Shown: in pieces, positions 62,932-64,000 of the stretch | How the letters are laid out: every line of letters begins with the position of its first letter | How positions within the stretch are numbered: position 1 is the first letter of the stretch | NCBI RefSeq assembly: GCF_946893725.1 | Contig: NZ_CAMPPE010000002.1 | Span: 1-64,000 of the forward strand | DNA: 64,000 nt | DNA from: Anaerococcus sp. Marseille-Q5996 | Lineage (GTDB): Bacteria > Bacillota > Clostridia > Tissierellales > Peptoniphilaceae | Direction: 5' to 3' | Notes under the pieces: model-generated | Databases searched by the model: none | What the model was told of the DNA's origin: nothing | What the model saw: the letters and a program-made list of their open reading frames with translations, nothing else | Program-made: the position numbers and the translations under genes

Positions 62932-62945
62932 TAACAAAAATATTA
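62932..62945. promoter_or_regulatory. Palindrome GTTATT-AA-AATAAC before ldh
   Basis: A short perfect inverted repeat just downstream of the expected ldh transcription start. It partly resembles Rex operators (TTGTTA...TAACAA). A redox-controlled ldh would make sense, but the match is incomplete. Confidence 0.35.
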
Positions 62946-62971
62946 ATAACTTATTTATGAAGGGAGTAATA

Positions 62972-63910
62972 ATGAAAGACAGTAAAATTATATTAATCGG
63001 TGATGGTGCAGTAGGTTCTTCATTTGCTTATTCATCATCTTTACTAGGAGTAGGTCGTGAATTAGGAATCATCGACATCAATGAACAAAGAGTTGAAGGA
63101 GATGTACTGGACCTTACAGATGCATTAAGTTTTACATATCCAAAAAAAGTATATAAAGCTGATTATTCAGATTGTTCAGATGCTGAAGTTGTAGTAATTA
63201 CAGCAGGTATCCCACAAAAACCAGGTGAAACTCGTCTACAATTAGTTGATAAAAATCTAGCAATCTTTAAAGATATGATTGGTAAAGTTGTAGAAAGCGG
63301 TTTTGATGGAATATTTGTAATCGCATCAAACCCAGTAGACATCACAACATATGCTACACTTAAATTCTCAGGATTCCCAGCTCACAAAGTTATCGGATCT
63401 GGTACAACACTAGATACATCAAGATTCCAAAAAAGAATTGGTGACCTACTAGATGTTGACTATAGATCTGTAAATGCCTACATAATGGGAGAACACGGAG
63501 ACACAGAATTCCCAGTATGGTCAAATGCAAACGTAGGTGGACTAAACATTGAAGAATGGAGAAAAACACACCCAGAAGTAACAGAAGAAGCACTTGATAA
63601 GGCATTTGATCAAACAGTAAATGCAGCTTACGAAATCATCGATAGAAAAGGAGCTACATTCTACGGAATAGGTACAGCTTTAACAGCTATTGTAAGAGCT
63701 ATAATAAATGATGAAGACGCAGTTTTCCTAACATCATCATATCTAGATGGGCAATTTGGCCAAGAAGATATATATGTTGGTGTGCCAACAGTAATTGGTA
63801 AAACAGGAGCAAAACACATCATTGAAGTTCCGCTTTCTGATGAAGAGAAAGAAAAACTTGACCACTCTGTAAAAACACTTAAAGAAATCATTAGTAACAG
63901 CCAATTATAA
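62972..63910 (+). CDS. ldh: L-lactate dehydrogenase
   Basis: A 312-residue NAD-dependent enzyme reducing pyruvate to L-lactate. The Rossmann motif is LIGDGAVGSSFAYS. The specificity/Arg loop is GIPQKPGETRLQLVDKN (Gln of LDH, not Arg of malate dehydrogenase). The catalytic His is in IMGEHGDTEFPVWS. ATG 62972 follows AGGGAG; the ATG five codons upstream does not fit as well. It indicates fermentative metabolism. Its stop overlaps the start of the next gene. Confidence 0.94.
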   Translation: MKDSKIILIGDGAVGSSFAYSSSLLGVGRELGIIDINEQRVEGDVLDLTDALSFTYPKKVYKADYSDCSDAEVVVITAGIPQKPGETRLQLVDKNLAIFKDMIGKVVESGFDGIFVIASNPVDITTYATLKFSGFPAHKVIGSGTTLDTSRFQKRIGDLLDVDYRSVNAYIMGEHGDTEFPVWSNANVGGLNIEEWRKTHPEVTEEALDKAFDQTVNAAYEIIDRKGATFYGIGTALTAIVRAIINDEDAVFLTSSYLDGQFGQEDIYVGVPTVIGKTGAKHIIEVPLSDEEKEKLDHSVKTLKEIISNSQL

Positions 63911-64000
63911 TGATTAAATATATTCTTTGGGACATAGACAACACCTTGCTAGATTTTGATATGGCAGAAAAAGCCTCCATGATAAGTGGATTAAAAAGGC
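63910..64000 (+). CDS. HAD-superfamily hydrolase, N-terminal part (runs off the window)
   Basis: The first 30 codons from ATG 63910, overlapping the ldh stop by one base. The start MIKYILWDIDNTLLDFD contains the HAD motif I DxDxT with the nucleophilic Asp. It resembles YjjG/YfnB-type nucleotidases. Only the N-terminus is visible, so the subfamily is uncertain. Confidence 0.75.
   Translation, partial: MIKYILWDIDNTLLDFDMAEKASMISGLKR

Overview
The window looks like a chromosomal stretch of an AT-rich (low-GC) Gram-positive anaerobe. Evidence for this is the gene order ylxM-ffh-rpsP-khpA-rimM-trmD-rplS-rbgA-rnhB-yraN-dprA-topA, the block DUF2232-gdpP-rplI-dnaB, T-box leaders, strong AGGAGG-type ribosome sites, and L-lactate dehydrogenase. 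My best inference is a Tissierellia/Peptoniphilaceae coccus such as Anaerococcus or Peptoniphilus. No 16S sequence is present to test that. I see no insertion sequence, prophage or CRISPR array.

Layout: 1-2330 holds the 3' end of a 23S rRNA, a 5S rRNA and a run of ten tRNA genes (Asn, fMet, Met, Glu, Val, Thr, Asp, Gly, Gly, Arg), with unusually hairpin-rich spacers. 2464-6223 carries an isochorismatase-family hydrolase, an HtrA protease, TenA, and a methyltransferase placed behind a TPP riboswitch. 6280-15168 is the ffh/ribosome-maturation/topA block, driven by a strong promoter bracketed by two copies of one inverted repeat. 15193-19305 (minus strand) holds two successive GntR-ABC exporter operons, each with its own promoter and palindrome; one also encodes a 57-residue membrane protein. 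19434-22621 has MscL with a zinc-ribbon tail, a Nudix hydrolase, an AadE-like protein lacking its nucleotidyltransferase motif, and a D,D-carboxypeptidase. A lone tRNA-Arg(CCT) follows.

22985-32251 contains tadA, a D-2-hydroxyacid dehydrogenase, udk, glgB, apbE, a DUF1846 protein and a large metallophosphoesterase. 32371-35792 is a T-box-controlled importer operon. Its specifier reads best as the cysteine codon UGC. It begins with a 68-residue lipoprotein ending in Cys-Cys-Asp-Glu, followed by a cysteine-containing binding protein, a permease and an ATPase. 35967-43549 is the gdpP/rplI/dnaB/DnaD/helicase-loader block. 43716-46533 has brnQ and a serine T-box with serS. 46567-50466 groups cell-envelope genes: an OatA-like acyltransferase, an Asp/Glu racemase, and a divergent ATP-grasp ligase resembling D-aspartate ligase.

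50494-54857 (minus) holds a DUF4300-like lipoprotein, an S9 peptidase, and one ORF joining a YihY membrane protein to 5-formyltetrahydrofolate cyclo-ligase, with an internal ribosome site. 54973-64000 holds hpf, secA, prfB (with the +1 frameshift), trpS, a uracil-DNA glycosylase-like protein, an NSS transporter, ldh and the start of a HAD hydrolase. The most unusual elements are the cysteine T-box importer with its small CC lipoprotein, the TPP-riboswitch methyltransferase, the YihY/cyclo-ligase ORF, and the twin operators at the ylxM-ffh promoter.
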